The notes beneath the pieces were generated by a model, which saw nothing but the letters and a program-made list of their open reading frames with translations, had not been told where the DNA came from and did not search any database. A stretch of DNA of 58,357 bases from Lysobacterales bacterium (GTDB taxonomy: Bacteria > Pseudomonadota > Gammaproteobacteria > Xanthomonadales > SZUA-5): contig JABAQR010000050.1 of NCBI GenBank assembly GCA_019187485.1, positions 1 through 58,357 of the forward strand, read 5' to 3'. Below, in pieces: positions 18,033 to 29,100 of this stretch (positions within the stretch are counted from its first letter, which is position 1; each line of letters starts with the position of its first letter). The translations under genes were made by a program, and so were the position numbers.

Positions 18033-18937
18033 CTTTTCCGCCGGGCCCGCGGATGCGCCTGGTCGTAGACCTCGGCGAGGTGCTGGAAGTTGAGGTGGGT
18101 GTAGATCTGGGTGGTGCCGATGTCGGCGTGGCCCAGCAGCTCCTGCACCGCACGCAGGTTGCCGCTGGACTCAAGCAGATGGCTGGCGAAGGAGTGTCGC
18201 AGCAGGTGCGGGTGCACGCGCTGCCAGATGCCCTGTTTCCGCGCCCAGTGCCTGACCCTGGCCTGGATCGCCCGCGGCGACAGCGCGCCGCCGCGGCCGT
18301 TGCCGAACACCGGCTGCGCGGGCTCCGCGCCGCCCTCCGCGGCGAGCGCGCGCAGCGCGTGGACCGCCTGGCTGCCGACCGGCACGATACGCGTCTTGCC
18401 GCCCTTGCCGAGCACGCGCACACTGGCGTCGGCGAGGTCCAGATCGGCCCAGCGCAGCGCGGCCACCTCCGCCAGACGCAGGCCGCTGGAATAGAACAGT
18501 TCGAGCAGCGCGCGGTCGCGAATCGACAGACGCTCGTCCGCCGGAATCTCGACCAGACGCGTGACCGCATCGGTATCGAGCACCGCCGGCAGGCGTCGTG
18601 CCGGCTTCGGCGCGCGCAGACCCTGCGCCGGACTCACCGGTTCGAAATGGCGATGCTGGCGCAGCCAGCGGTAGAAGCTGCGCGTCGCCGCCAGCATCAG
18701 CGCGAGGCTGCGCGACGCAAGTCCGCGACGGTGCGCGTCGGCGACGACGCTGCGCAACTGGTCGCGTCGCACCTGCGTCCATCCCGGCGCGACCGGCGCG
18801 AGCGCGCGCGCGACTTCGCCCAGTTGCGCGCGGTAGGCGACGATGGTGCGCGGCGACAGCCGCCGTTCCACCGTCAGGTGCGCGAGGAAGTCGTCGACGG
18901 GCTGCCGCCAGTGCGCGGCGAGCGGCTCATCCTTCAT
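18023..18937 (-). CDS. xerC: Site-specific tyrosine recombinase XerC
   Basis: A 304-residue tyrosine recombinase that resolves chromosome dimers at dif together with XerD. It is called XerC rather than XerD from the C-terminal stretch TQIYTHLNFQHLAEVYDQAH and the N-terminal LTVERRLSPRTIVAY. All catalytic residues are present: Arg154, Lys178, His244, Arg247, His270 and the nucleophile Tyr279. Its ATG overlaps the ycgL stop as ATGA, so it is translationally coupled. The 3' end, including the stop, is formed by heptamer array B. No dif site was recognised in the window. Confidence 0.94.
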   Translation of the reverse strand: MKDEPLAAHWRQPVDDFLAHLTVERRLSPRTIVAYRAQLGEVARALAPVAPGWTQVRRDQLRSVVADAHRRGLASRSLALMLAATRSFYRWLRQHRHFEPVSPAQGLRAPKPARRLPAVLDTDAVTRLVEIPADERLSIRDRALLELFYSSGLRLAEVAALRWADLDLADASVRVLGKGGKTRIVPVGSQAVHALRALAAEGGAEPAQPVFGNGRGGALSPRAIQARVRHWARKQGIWQRVHPHLLRHSFASHLLESSGNLRAVQELLGHADIGTTQIYTHLNFQHLAEVYDQAHPRARRKSGE

Positions 18938-19212
18938 GCGTGGTCGCGATCACCGGTCAGCGACCCCTCCCCCGGCACTTGCCCGGTTGGCGGGAACTGC
19001 ACGTGGTAGCCGACGCCGGCGATGTTGGCGAGCACCCGTCCGGCATCCTCGCGCGCCAGCCTGCGTTCCGGCGTCAGTTCCAGGCGCAGCACTTCGACGA
19101 GCGGGCCGAGGCCCTGCTTCAGCACCGCCGGCAGGCGCTCCAGTGCCGCCGCATCGGACACGTACACATAGGCTCCGACACGCCTCTCGCTGCGGTAGAC
19201 GATGCAGTCCAT
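18934..19212 (-). CDS. YcgL-family protein
   Basis: A 92-residue small cytoplasmic protein of the YcgL family (DUF709), starting MDCIVYRSERRVGAYVYV, the family's recognisable opening, with LELTPERRLAREDAGRVLAN further on. Its molecular role is not established in what I know. The start is ATG 19212; the stop overlaps the xerC start by ATGA. YcgL proteins are confined to Gammaproteobacteria, one of the better taxonomic markers in this window. Confidence 0.85.
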   Translation of the reverse strand: MDCIVYRSERRVGAYVYVSDAAALERLPAVLKQGLGPLVEVLRLELTPERRLAREDAGRVLANIAGVGYHVQFPPTGQVPGEGSLTGDRDHA

Positions 19213-19256
19213 CGGCCTTTGCGGTCCCCGGTCGTGGCGAGCGACGGGAATCGCGC

Positions 19257-20540
19257 TCAGAATCGCACCACCCCGGAAGCCGCGTAGGTGTCGACGAGGT
19301 CGGAGAAGTCTGCGGCGAAGTCGAGCTGGAATTTCTGGAAGGCCCAGCCGAGACCGACGCTGTAGTGCATCTCGTCCTCGCCCTCCGGGTAGATCACGGC
19401 TGCGAAACAGCGCTGCACATTGTCCGGCGTGCAGGTGGTCGGCACCGCGTCCTGGTAGGAAAGGCGATGGTCCGGATCGCGCCACACGCCAGCGCGCAGG
19501 AACAACGGCGTGTCCATGTCCAGGAAGGCGTATTCGCCGCCGAGGCGGATTTCGGTGCCGTCCTCGATCGCGAGCGCCTGTGGCGGGCCGGTCAGGCTGA
19601 ACAACGTCACCAGACCGTCGGAGATGCGGCTGTATTCGACCCGGTTGGCGTCCAGCGTGAACAGCCAGTTGTCGCTGGGACGGTAGGCGAGGCCCACGCT
19701 GAAGACATTCGGCAGGTCAAAGCCGGTCTCGCGATCCAGCCGCAGCGTGGTGCCGATCACCTCGTTGGAGGCGTCGTATTCGAAGTCGGCGCCGGCGCGG
19801 TAGGCGAGCCCGAGATTCCACTGCGGGCTGATCTGCCACAGCGCGCCGACCGTGTAGGCGAAGTCCTGGTCGTCGCCACGCTGGCGCTGGAAGTTGAGCG
19901 GCTCGTCGTCAAAGAAGCGCAGCGTGCTGGAATCGATCGAGAAGTCCGAATAAGCGACCGTCAGGCCCACCGAGAAGCGGTCGGAGACACGATAGCCGAC
20001 ACCGACGCCGAGTGTGTCCACCTGGTACTCGAACTCGGCGACCTTCGCCAGCACCTGGTCGGTGCCATTGCCATTCGCGTCGAGGAACTCGGTTGGGTCG
20101 GTGACGAACTCGCTCTTGAAGTCACCGATGCGGTGGTAATAGAGCGCCAGCGTGGCGCTTTCCAGCGGCTTCACCCAGGAGGCGAAAGACACCTGGGTCA
20201 GTGAGTCCGAGGCGATGTCGCGACCGGCATCGCCGGGATCGAAGGCGTTGTTGCGCACATTGCCGCCGGTGGTGTACGGCGTGTCGAAGGCGGTGTGCCG
20301 CACCTCGCTGCCGAACTCCTGGCTGCGCAGGATGGTGAGGCCGGCCGGATTGGCGTACACCGCGGTGGCGTCGTCGGCGAGCCCGGTGAAGGCGCCGCCG
20401 AGCCCGAGCGAACGCGCGCCCGGATTGGAGAAATTGAACTGAATACCGCTGTTGATCTCGTCGTCGGTCAGCGCGGACGCAAGACCCGGGGCCAGCGCGA
20501 GCGCGGCGACGATGCTGCGGAAGATGCTCGAGTGTCGCAT
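19257..20540 (-). CDS. OmpP1/FadL-family outer-membrane transport protein
   Basis: A 427-residue barrel of the FadL/OmpP1/TodX family, which takes long-chain fatty acids and other hydrophobic compounds across the outer membrane. The start is ATG 20540 with a good AGGAGG site about 6 bases upstream and a signal peptide (MRHSSIFRSIVAALALAPGLASA). The mature N-terminus has the family plug pattern: NPGARSLGLGGAFTGLADDATAVYANPAGL. FSVGLTVAYSDF and LGLAYRPS-type strands follow, and the chain ends with the C-terminal aromatic VVRF typical of BAM substrates. It is divergent to folE; the 272-bp gap has only a short CTTGCCA CTTGCCA duplication at 20748-20763. Confidence 0.88.
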   Translation of the reverse strand: MRHSSIFRSIVAALALAPGLASALTDDEINSGIQFNFSNPGARSLGLGGAFTGLADDATAVYANPAGLTILRSQEFGSEVRHTAFDTPYTTGGNVRNNAFDPGDAGRDIASDSLTQVSFASWVKPLESATLALYYHRIGDFKSEFVTDPTEFLDANGNGTDQVLAKVAEFEYQVDTLGVGVGYRVSDRFSVGLTVAYSDFSIDSSTLRFFDDEPLNFQRQRGDDQDFAYTVGALWQISPQWNLGLAYRAGADFEYDASNEVIGTTLRLDRETGFDLPNVFSVGLAYRPSDNWLFTLDANRVEYSRISDGLVTLFSLTGPPQALAIEDGTEIRLGGEYAFLDMDTPLFLRAGVWRDPDHRLSYQDAVPTTCTPDNVQRCFAAVIYPEGEDEMHYSVGLGWAFQKFQLDFAADFSDLVDTYAASGVVRF

Positions 20541-20812
20541 GGTGCCTCCTCGATCCAGCCAGTTGGATGCCAGCCGCCGACGGCCGACGGTAGGCGCCAA
20601 GTCTGCCACGCGCGGCGACGACTGGGGCATGCCGGGTACGGAAGTCCTTGCGCGAAACCGGATTGCGGCGGGGCAACGCGACCAGGGTGTCGGCGATCCG
20701 ACCGGGTGCACCGGGGCGCTGACGGACACACCCGACGAAGCCCTTGCCACTTGCCACTCGGCGCTTTTCTGCCAGCATCGACAGCCGTCTCGTTCCCACC
20801 CGTGCAATCGCC

Positions 20813-21526
20813 ATGGCGCAGCAGAGATCGCGCAGTCTGCGTAATCCTCTCGGCACCGCCTCCGAGCGCATTCGCGCACGGCTGCTGGCGGCCGGGCAGC
20901 GCTTCCACGCAAACGACAACATCGCCGCCTTCATCGAAGAGGGCGAACTGGAAGCCTTGCAGGACGAAGTCGCCGGGCATCTGTCCGGCGTCCTGCGCGC
21001 GCTGGTGATCGACACCGAGAGCGACCACAACACCCAGGACACCGCGCACCGGGTCGCGCGCATGTACCTGCAGGAGATCTTCCGCGGCCGTTACGTGCCG
21101 GCGCCGCCGGTCACCGAATTCCCCAACGTGGAGCAGCTCAACGAGCTGATGATCGTCGGCCCGGTGAAGGTGCGCAGCGCCTGCTCGCACCATCTGTGCC
21201 CGATCATCGGCAAGGTCTGGATCGGGGTGATGCCGAACGAGCACTCGAACCTGATCGGCCTGTCCAAGTACGCGCGCCTGACCGAATGGGTGATGTCCCG
21301 CCCGCAGATCCAGGAAGAGGCGGTCACGCAACTGTCTGCACTGCTCCACGAGATGATGCAGCCCGACGGTCTCGCGCTGGTCATGGAGGCCGACCATTTC
21401 TGCATGCACTGGCGCGGTGTCAAGGACTCCGATTCGAAGATGATCAACAGCGTCATGCGCGGCGTGTTCCTGAAGGACGCGGCGCTGCGGCGCGAATTCC
21501 TGAGTTTGTTGAACCGGCAACGGTGA
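20813..21526 (+). CDS. folE: GTP cyclohydrolase I
   Basis: A 237-residue GTP cyclohydrolase I, the first step of tetrahydrofolate (and queuosine-precursor) synthesis: GTP to dihydroneopterin triphosphate. Zinc ligands Cys124, His127 (CSHHLCPIIG) and Cys197 (HFCMHWRG) are present, with the family segments TDTAHRVARMYLQE-like (DTAHRVARMYLQEIFRGRY) and GLSKYARL. The start is ATG 20813; in-frame sequence upstream is not family-like. It is slightly longer at the N-terminus than the E. coli enzyme. It is followed by heptamer array C and the BLUF gene. Confidence 0.93.
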   Translation: MAQQRSRSLRNPLGTASERIRARLLAAGQRFHANDNIAAFIEEGELEALQDEVAGHLSGVLRALVIDTESDHNTQDTAHRVARMYLQEIFRGRYVPAPPVTEFPNVEQLNELMIVGPVKVRSACSHHLCPIIGKVWIGVMPNEHSNLIGLSKYARLTEWVMSRPQIQEEAVTQLSALLHEMMQPDGLALVMEADHFCMHWRGVKDSDSKMINSVMRGVFLKDAALRREFLSLLNRQR

Positions 21527-21533
21527 TGACGAT

Positions 21534-21677
21534 GAGGGCACGAGGACACGCGGGCACGAGGACACATTCAGGCACGCGCGCGTCCTCGTGCCACGCGAGC
21601 TGGTGCCGGCGAGAGCCAGGGCGATTCGCTGGTGGCCGTGGCGTGCCCTCGTTCCCTCGTGCCCTCGTGCCCTCGAC
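21534..21677. repeat. Octamer inverted array C (unit GAGGGCAC/GTGCCCTC), folE-BLUF gap
   Basis: Four 8-bp units at 21534-21565 (GAGGGCAC, GAGGACAC, GCGGGCAC, GAGGACAC) face four inverted units at 21643-21674 (GTGCCCTC with one GTTCCCTC). A half-arm of the inverted type lies inside at 21581-21599. It fills nearly the whole gap between the two genes. Confidence 0.8.
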
Positions 21678-21711
21678 CACCAGCGCGCCCGCCAGACCCT
21701 GAGGCCCACCC

Positions 21712-22137
21712 ATGCTCGTCCGTCTGCTCTACGCTTCGCGCACCGCCGGCCAGCCCTGCACGAAGTCGATCGACGCCATCCTCGAATCCTCGCGCCGGCA
21801 CAACCCCGAGTGCGGCGTCACCGGGATTCTCTGCCATGGCGGCGAGGTCTTCCTGCAGGTGCTCGAAGGTGGGCGCGACGCGGTCAACGCGCTCTACCAC
21901 AGGATCGCTCGTGATCCGCGCCACCGCGAGGCGGTGATCCTGCACTACGAGGAAGTGGCCGAGCGCCGCTTCGCCGCATGGACCATGGGTCAGGTCAACC
22001 TCGCGAGAGTCAACGCCTCGCTGCTGCTGAAGTACTCCGAACGCGCCGCGCTCGATCCCTACGCCGTCTCCGGCAAGGTCTCGATGTCGCTGCTGGAGGA
22101 GCTGGTCGCGACCGCGTCCATCCTCGGCCGCTGTTAG
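21712..22137 (+). CDS. BLUF-domain blue-light sensor
   Basis: A 141-residue stand-alone BLUF protein that binds FAD and senses blue light. Every key photocycle residue is present with the same spacing as in AppA: Tyr7, Asn31, Gln49, Trp90 and Met92 (AppA numbering minus 14). VTGILCHGGEVFLQVLEG is the flavin-contacting core. The C-terminal 35 residues form a short cap with no output domain, so signalling would be through protein-protein contact. The start is ATG 21712, directly after array C. The neighbours folE and the ETF dehydrogenase do not point to a pathway. Confidence 0.93.
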   Translation: MLVRLLYASRTAGQPCTKSIDAILESSRRHNPECGVTGILCHGGEVFLQVLEGGRDAVNALYHRIARDPRHREAVILHYEEVAERRFAAWTMGQVNLARVNASLLLKYSERAALDPYAVSGKVSMSLLEELVATASILGRC

Positions 22138-22185
22138 CCGAGCCGCACGCGGCGGATGCACTCGGCCGCTCGCATCCGCGCTGCC

Positions 22186-22191
22186 TATACT
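22186..22191 (+). promoter_or_regulatory. Candidate -10 of the ETF:ubiquinone oxidoreductase gene
   Basis: TATACT in TGCCTATACTC, 33 bp before the ATG at 22224, with no recognisable -35. Weak prediction from position and sequence. Confidence 0.3.
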
Positions 22192-22223
22192 CATCCGCAC
22201 CCAGGATTCGGCAGGCGACGACC

Positions 22224-23822
<1,599 letters not shown>

Positions 23823-23838
23823 AGCGGTTGTCGGTTGC

Positions 23839-24651
23839 TCAGCGCTGGCAGCTCGGGCACCAGTAGCTCGAGCGCTGACCGATGGCCGCGGTGCGTACCG
23901 CCGTGCCGCAGATCCTGCAGGGCTCGCCGGCGCGGCCGTAGACCATCAGCTCCTGCTCGAAATAGCCGGGCTCGCCGTCCGGGCGCAGGAAATCGCGCAG
24001 GGTGGTGCCGCCGCGTTCGATCGCGTGCGCGAGGATGGTCCGAACTGCCTGCGCGAGTACCTCGTAGCGGGTCGCCGACACCCGCCCGGCGGCGCGGCGC
24101 GGATCGATGCCAGCGCGGAACAGCGCCTCGGCGGCGTAGATGTTGCCGACCCCGACGACGATCCTCTGGTCCATCAGGAAGTGCTTGACCGGCGCGCTGC
24201 GGCCCCGCGCACGCGCGTGCAGCCGGGCGCCGTCGAAGCTCGCGTCGAAGGGCTCGGGTCCGAGATCGGCGAGCAGCGGGTGGACGTCGTCCGCAGGTTG
24301 CCACAGCAGGCAGCCGAAACGGCGCGGATCGTGGTAGCGCAGCACGTGACCGTCGTCCAATTCGAGATCCCAGTGCTCGTGCGCGCGCACCGGCGCCTCG
24401 GCGACGAGCACGCGCAGGCTGCCGCTCATGCCGAGATGCACAATCGCGCTGCCGCGCGCGTTGTCGATCAGCAGGTACTTGGCGCGCCGGCGCACACCGT
24501 CGATGCCGGCTCCGGCCAGGCCAGCGGCGACCGCGTCGGCCACCGGCCAGCGCAGCCGCCGCTCGCGCAGCAGCAGGCGCCGTACGCGGCGCCCGACCAG
24601 ATGTGGCTCGATGCCGCGGCGGGTGGTCTCGACTTCGGGGAGTTCGGGCAT
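23839..24651 (-). CDS. mutM: Formamidopyrimidine-DNA glycosylase
   Basis: A 270-residue bifunctional glycosylase/AP lyase that removes 8-oxoguanine and formamidopyrimidines from DNA. Pro2 (the Schiff-base nucleophile after Met removal) and Glu3 are in the opening [13 protein letters not shown]. The helix-2-turn-helix [13 protein letters not shown] and the C-terminal zinc finger (CRICG ... WCPSC, C-x2-C-x16-C-x2-C) are intact. The start is ATG 24651, fixed by the need for Pro at position 2. The upstream gap to the LOG gene contains array D. Confidence 0.97.
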   Translation of the reverse strand: MPELPEVETTRRGIEPHLVGRRVRRLLLRERRLRWPVADAVAAGLAGAGIDGVRRRAKYLLIDNARGSAIVHLGMSGSLRVLVAEAPVRAHEHWDLELDDGHVLRYHDPRRFGCLLWQPADDVHPLLADLGPEPFDASFDGARLHARARGRSAPVKHFLMDQRIVVGVGNIYAAEALFRAGIDPRRAAGRVSATRYEVLAQAVRTILAHAIERGGTTLRDFLRPDGEPGYFEQELMVYGRAGEPCRICGTAVRTAAIGQRSSYWCPSCQR

Positions 24652-24661
24652 GCGGGTGGCA

Positions 24662-24789
24662 CGGTGAACAGTGGAAGATGAAAGGGACCGTGAACGCACG
24701 GGCTGGCGGGGAGACCGATTTCGCGCCGTATCAGAAACCGATCCCTCAACGACGCAGGGTTTTCACTTTCCACTTTCCACCTTTCACCG
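24662..24789. repeat. Heptamer inverted array D (unit TTTCCAC), mutM-LOG gap
   Basis: The left array at 24662-24694 (GTGAACA GTGGAAG ATGAAAG, degenerate) faces 24760-24789, four units TTTTCAC TTTCCAC TTTCCAC CTTTCAC. The spacer is 65 bp. It is AT-richer than its surroundings and fills the gap. Confidence 0.75.
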
Positions 24790-24798
24790 CTTCAAACC

Positions 24799-25392
24799 TC
24801 ATCTCGCCGCCGCCAGCGCGCGCGCGTCTTCGCGCCAGCGCGGCGCGGCGGCGATCGCCGGCAGCACCTCCTCGGCGTCCCGTACCAGCGTCCACATCTG
24901 GAGATGTTCGGGATTCATGAAGCGCTCGGCGACGCTGCGCTCGAGCACGCGCACGACGTCGTCGTAGAAACCACGCGTGTTCAGCAGCACGATCGGGCCG
25001 AAATACAGCCCGAGTCGCTTCAGCGTGATCGCCTCGAACAGTTCTTCCAGCGTGCCGCAGCCGCCGGGCAGCGCGACCACTGCGTCGGAGCCAGTCAGCA
25101 GCCGGTGCTTGCGCTCGCGCATGTCCTCGACCAGCTCCAACCGGGTCAGGCCTGGGTGACCCCATTCGAGGTCGGCCATGAAGCGCGGCAGGATGCCGAT
25201 GACCTCGCCGCCGGCGGCCAGTGCACCGTCGGCGACCGCACCCATCGAACCCAGGCTGCCGCCGCCGTACACGATGCTGCAACCGGCCGCGGCGAGCGCG
25301 GCGCCCAGCGTGCGCGCCTGATCGCGGTAGACGGCGTCGGCGGCCTGGCTGGAGGCGCAATAGACGCAGACGCGTAAACCGCCGGGACTCAC
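24799..25392 (-). CDS. LOG-family nucleoside 5'-monophosphate phosphoribohydrolase
   Basis: A 197-residue protein of the LOG/TIGR00730 family, which cleaves AMP (or cytokinin riboside monophosphate) to base and ribose 5-phosphate. Signatures are VCVYCASS, YGGGSLGSMG, the Arg-Lys pair in MRERKHRL and LPGGCGTLEELFEAI. The start is GTG 25392, whose GTGA overlaps the stop of the DUF4124 gene, so the two are translationally coupled. It was often called lysine decarboxylase in older databases, which is a mis-annotation. A role in hormone-like signalling or nucleotide salvage is open. Confidence 0.9.
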   Translation of the reverse strand: MSPGGLRVCVYCASSQAADAVYRDQARTLGAALAAAGCSIVYGGGSLGSMGAVADGALAAGGEVIGILPRFMADLEWGHPGLTRLELVEDMRERKHRLLTGSDAVVALPGGCGTLEELFEAITLKRLGLYFGPIVLLNTRGFYDDVVRVLERSVAERFMNPEHLQMWTLVRDAEEVLPAIAAAPRWREDARALAAAR

Positions 25393-26042
25393 TTCTCGGC
25401 GGCCTTCTTGCTCGCTTCGTAGCGCGCCATCGCCGAGTTGTACTTGGCAAGGTTGGACTCGTACTCGGCCTTGGCGGTGATCTTCTCGGCTTCCTTGCGC
25501 TTGAGAAACTCCTTCTGGCGATCAATCTCGGCGCGCTCGCCGCCGATCATCTGCTTCAGGGCATCGGACACCGGTTGACCGCCGCGCTCCATCTCGGCGG
25601 CCTGGGCGACCAGCTTGGACAGGCTCTGCTCGCGCGAATCGATCTCGATGCGGCGCGCGTCGATGGTCTGCGCCAGCAGGTCCATGCGCTGGTCGTAGGA
25701 GCGCTTCAGATCGTCGGCGGTGGCGTAGGAGTTCAGCAGCGCCTCATCGGCCTTGCGCTGCGCTTCCTTGGCCGCGGCTTCCTCGGCGGCCTTGCGCTCG
25801 GCGGCTTCCTTGGCCGCGCGCTCTTCCTTGGTCATCGCGCGGTCGACCTTTTCCACCGAGACGCCCTGACCCGAGAGGCGCTCGCGCGCGTACTCCTGCG
25901 CCTCCGGCGGGATTGAGTCGCTGTAATGGACGTTGCCGTCCTTGTCGGTCCACTTGTAGAGCTTGCCGGGCTTCGCGTCCTGCGCGTGCACGGAGACGGC
26001 GAGGCAGATCGAGAGCAGCGTCGTGAGCAGGCTGATTCGCAC
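25389..26042 (-). CDS. Secreted DUF4124-domain coiled-coil protein
   Basis: A 217-residue exported protein. The start is GTG 26042, preceded by a perfect GGAGG at 6-base spacing and followed by a signal peptide (RISLLTTLLSICLAVSVHAQ). Residues about 25-60 form a DUF4124 domain (GKLYKWTDKDGNVHYSDSIP), then a charged Ala/Glu/Lys-rich coiled coil runs to the end. DUF4124 proteins are periplasmic and of unknown function. Its stop overlaps the LOG gene start. Nothing else is visible in the 100-bp gap to the helicase gene. Confidence 0.85.
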   Translation of the reverse strand: MRISLLTTLLSICLAVSVHAQDAKPGKLYKWTDKDGNVHYSDSIPPEAQEYARERLSGQGVSVEKVDRAMTKEERAAKEAAERKAAEEAAAKEAQRKADEALLNSYATADDLKRSYDQRMDLLAQTIDARRIEIDSREQSLSKLVAQAAEMERGGQPVSDALKQMIGGERAEIDRQKEFLKRKEAEKITAKAEYESNLAKYNSAMARYEASKKAAEK

Positions 26043-26143
26043 CGGGAACCTCCGCAGGCCTAGTTTTGATGACGAACATTGTAGGTCTGCGAGCCTCGCA
26101 CACGCTGAATCGTTCTGCAAAACCGCGCGCGGACACGTTTGCT

Positions 26144-29100
26144 TCAGCCCTCCAGCAGCGCCAGCCAGTCCTCCGGCGCGAGCAGCGAGGCGAGGCTCTG
26201 CCCGGACTCGTCGAACAGCGCATCGGCGAGCTCGCGTTTGCGCGCCTGCAGGGCGAGGATGCGTTCCTCGATGGTCTGCGCGGCGATCAGCCGGTAGACG
26301 AACACCGGCTTGTCCTGGCCGATGCGGTGGGCGCGGTCGGTGGCCTGCGATTCCACCGCCGGGTTCCACCACGGGTCGTAGTGGATCACGGTGTCGGCGC
26401 GCGTCAGGTTCAGTCCGAAGCCGCCGGCGCGCAGGCTGATCAGGAACACCGGGACTTCGCCGCGCTGGAAGCGCTGCACCGGCGCCGCGCGGTCCTCGGT
26501 CTGGCCGGTCAGCTTGACGTAGCGGATGCGCTCGGCGGCGAGCTCGGCTTCGATCAGCTCGAGCATGCTGGTGAACTGGCTGAACACGAGGATGCGGCGG
26601 CCGGCCGCGATCAGCTCGTGCAGCATGTCCATCAGGTAGTCGAGCTTCGCCGAGTTCGCCGCGCGCGCCCGCTCGGGCGCCACCAGGCGCGGATCGCAGC
26701 AGACCTGGCGCAGCCGCATCAGGCCTTCGAGCACGCGCATGCGGTTGCGCTCGAAGCTCTGCGCGGCGATGTAGCCGCGCAGCTCCTCGGCGCAGGCCGC
26801 CGCGAGGGTGTCGTAGAGATCGCGCTGGCGGCCTTCGAGCGCGATCGCGCGCGCGACTTCGGTCTTTTCCGGCAGGTCGGCCGCCACCTGGTCCTTGGTC
26901 CGTCGCATCAGGAAGGGGCGGATGCGCCGGCGCAGGCGTTCGCGCGCATCGCGGTCGCGACCCTTCTCGATCGGCTTGCGAAAATGACGGGTGAAATCCG
27001 CCTTGGAACCGAGCAGGCCCGGTAGCAGGAAGTCGAACTGCGCCCACAACTCGCCGAGGTGGTTCTCCAGCGGCGTGCCGGTCAGGCACACGCGCAGGCG
27101 CGCATTCAGGCGACGCGCGGCGCGCGCGGCCAGGGTCGTCGGGTTCTTCACCATCTGCGACTCGTCGAGCGCGACCAGATGCCAGGACTGCGCGGCCAGC
27201 GCCTCCACATCGCGCGCCAGCACCGGGTAGGTGGTCAGCACCAGGTCGGCATCGGCGATGCCGCGCCGACGCCGGCCACGCTCGGGACCGGCGTGCAGCA
27301 TCACCCGCAACTGCGGCGCGAAGCGCGCGATCTCGGCCGCCCAGTTCGGCAGCACGCTCTTGGGGCAGACCACCAGCGCCGGACGGTCCAGGCGCCCGGC
27401 TTCGTGCTCGCCGACGATCCAGGCCAGCACCTGCACGGTCTTGCCCAGGCCCATGTCGTCCGCAAGGATCCCGGCGAGACCGGCCGCGCCGAGGAAACGC
27501 AGCCAGGACAGGCCCTCGACCTGGTAGGGCCGCAAGGTGGCGCGCAGACCCGACGGCACCGGCGTGGCCGGCAGGCCGGCGTAGCGCGCAAGCTGGTCGG
27601 CGAGCTCGCGCACCGCGCCGCTGCCTGGCCACAGCCGGCGACCCGCGCCGAGCTCGCCCTCCAGTTCCACCAGCGCAGCGGCGCGTGCGCGCGGCAGTTG
27701 CAGGCGGCGCTGGTCGGCCGCGCCGCTCTGCGCGAGTTCGTTCAGGGTGTCGAGGATGAAGCGCAAGCGCCCCGCGGCGATCGGCAGCCGCCGCTCGCCG
27801 GGCAGGGTCAGCGCGACGATCGCGTCGGTCGCGCTCGGCAGTTCGTTGAAACGACCCTCGCGCAGGCCTTCGCGCAATACCGGCAGCAGATTGATGCGCT
27901 CACCGTCGACCTCGATCCCCAGCTCGATGGCAAGCCCGCCCGCTTCTTCCGCCTGCACCTCGCCGTAGAACCGGTAATCCGCGTCGACCAGTTTGAGCGG
28001 AAAGCGCGGACCGTACTCGAGTCGCCAGCCCTGCGCCCGCAGGCGCGGCAACATCGCGTAACAGAACTCGTTGAGCGTCTGTGGATCACCGTCGGGATTG
28101 ATCAGCCAGTCGTTCTGCTGCAGGCCCGGGTGGTCGATCATCGCGTGGCGGTTGGAAATCAGCCCGAGCTGCTTCAGGCGGGTCGCCAGTTCGCGTTCGC
28201 GGCCGCGATCGCGCGGATAGCGGCGCACGCGCTCTCCGTCGTAGACGCTGGGTTCGGTGATCGGGTCGGCCTCGCCGACGCGGGTCGGTCCGTAGCGGAA
28301 GGACAGGCGTGCGAAAGCGATCAGGTGCGCCAGGCGCCGACCACGCGATTCCTCCGCACTGGCGCTCTGATGCAGCGTCAGGATCGGGATCGGCGCCAGC
28401 ACGCAGGGCGCCTCCACCACCAGTTCGCGCGGCAGCGGAAAGCCGGGCGGCAGGCGCCGCGCGTAGCTGTCGACGAAACCGGCCACGGCTTCCGCCGGTA
28501 GCGACGGCAAGGCCACCAATTCGGCCATCAACGTCGCTTCCGGCGAGTCCGGCAGCGTACCGAGTTCGCGCGCGAGCGGGTCCACGTAGAACCAACGATC
28601 ACCCATGCGCAGGCACTGGCCGCCGCCGGCGGCGATGTGCAGCGTCTGGCAGCCGCGTCCGTCGATCCGCCAGCGCCAGTCGAGCGCGCGTGGCGCACCC
28701 TCGGCGAGCAGCAGACCGGGGCGTTGCCAGGCGCACATGCCTTCGCGCGCTAGCGCGAGCAAGGCATCGAACAGCGCCGCCCCCGGCAGCCACCAATGCG
28801 TGCCCTCGAACCACAGCGGGCGTGTGCGCTCCACCACCGCCAGCAGCGCCGCCGATGCCTCGTCCTGCGCCGGTAGTCGTGCGTTCCTCAGTTGGGTCAC
28901 GTTCAACGCCTCGAAGCGCCAGCCGCCACCGGTGGCGGCGAGCCAGCGGCCCGGACGCAGCCCAAGTACCCGCTGCTCGCCCAGACTCGCTCCCAGCCAG
29001 CCGATGCGACCCTCCTGCGGCTGCAAAGCCGACGCGTGGCGGTCGCTGGGGGCGGGCGGCGCCTCGCCGGCGCCTGCGAGGTCGGCGAGCAGCAGGGCCA

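Noticed and set aside
20744..20812. Extended folE start
   Set aside because: The extra 23 residues are not family-like and cover the intergenic CTTGCCA duplication; ATG 20813 fits the family.
24799..25392. Lysine decarboxylase
   Set aside because: This is the old mis-annotation of LOG proteins; the PGGxGTxxE motif marks a phosphoribohydrolase.
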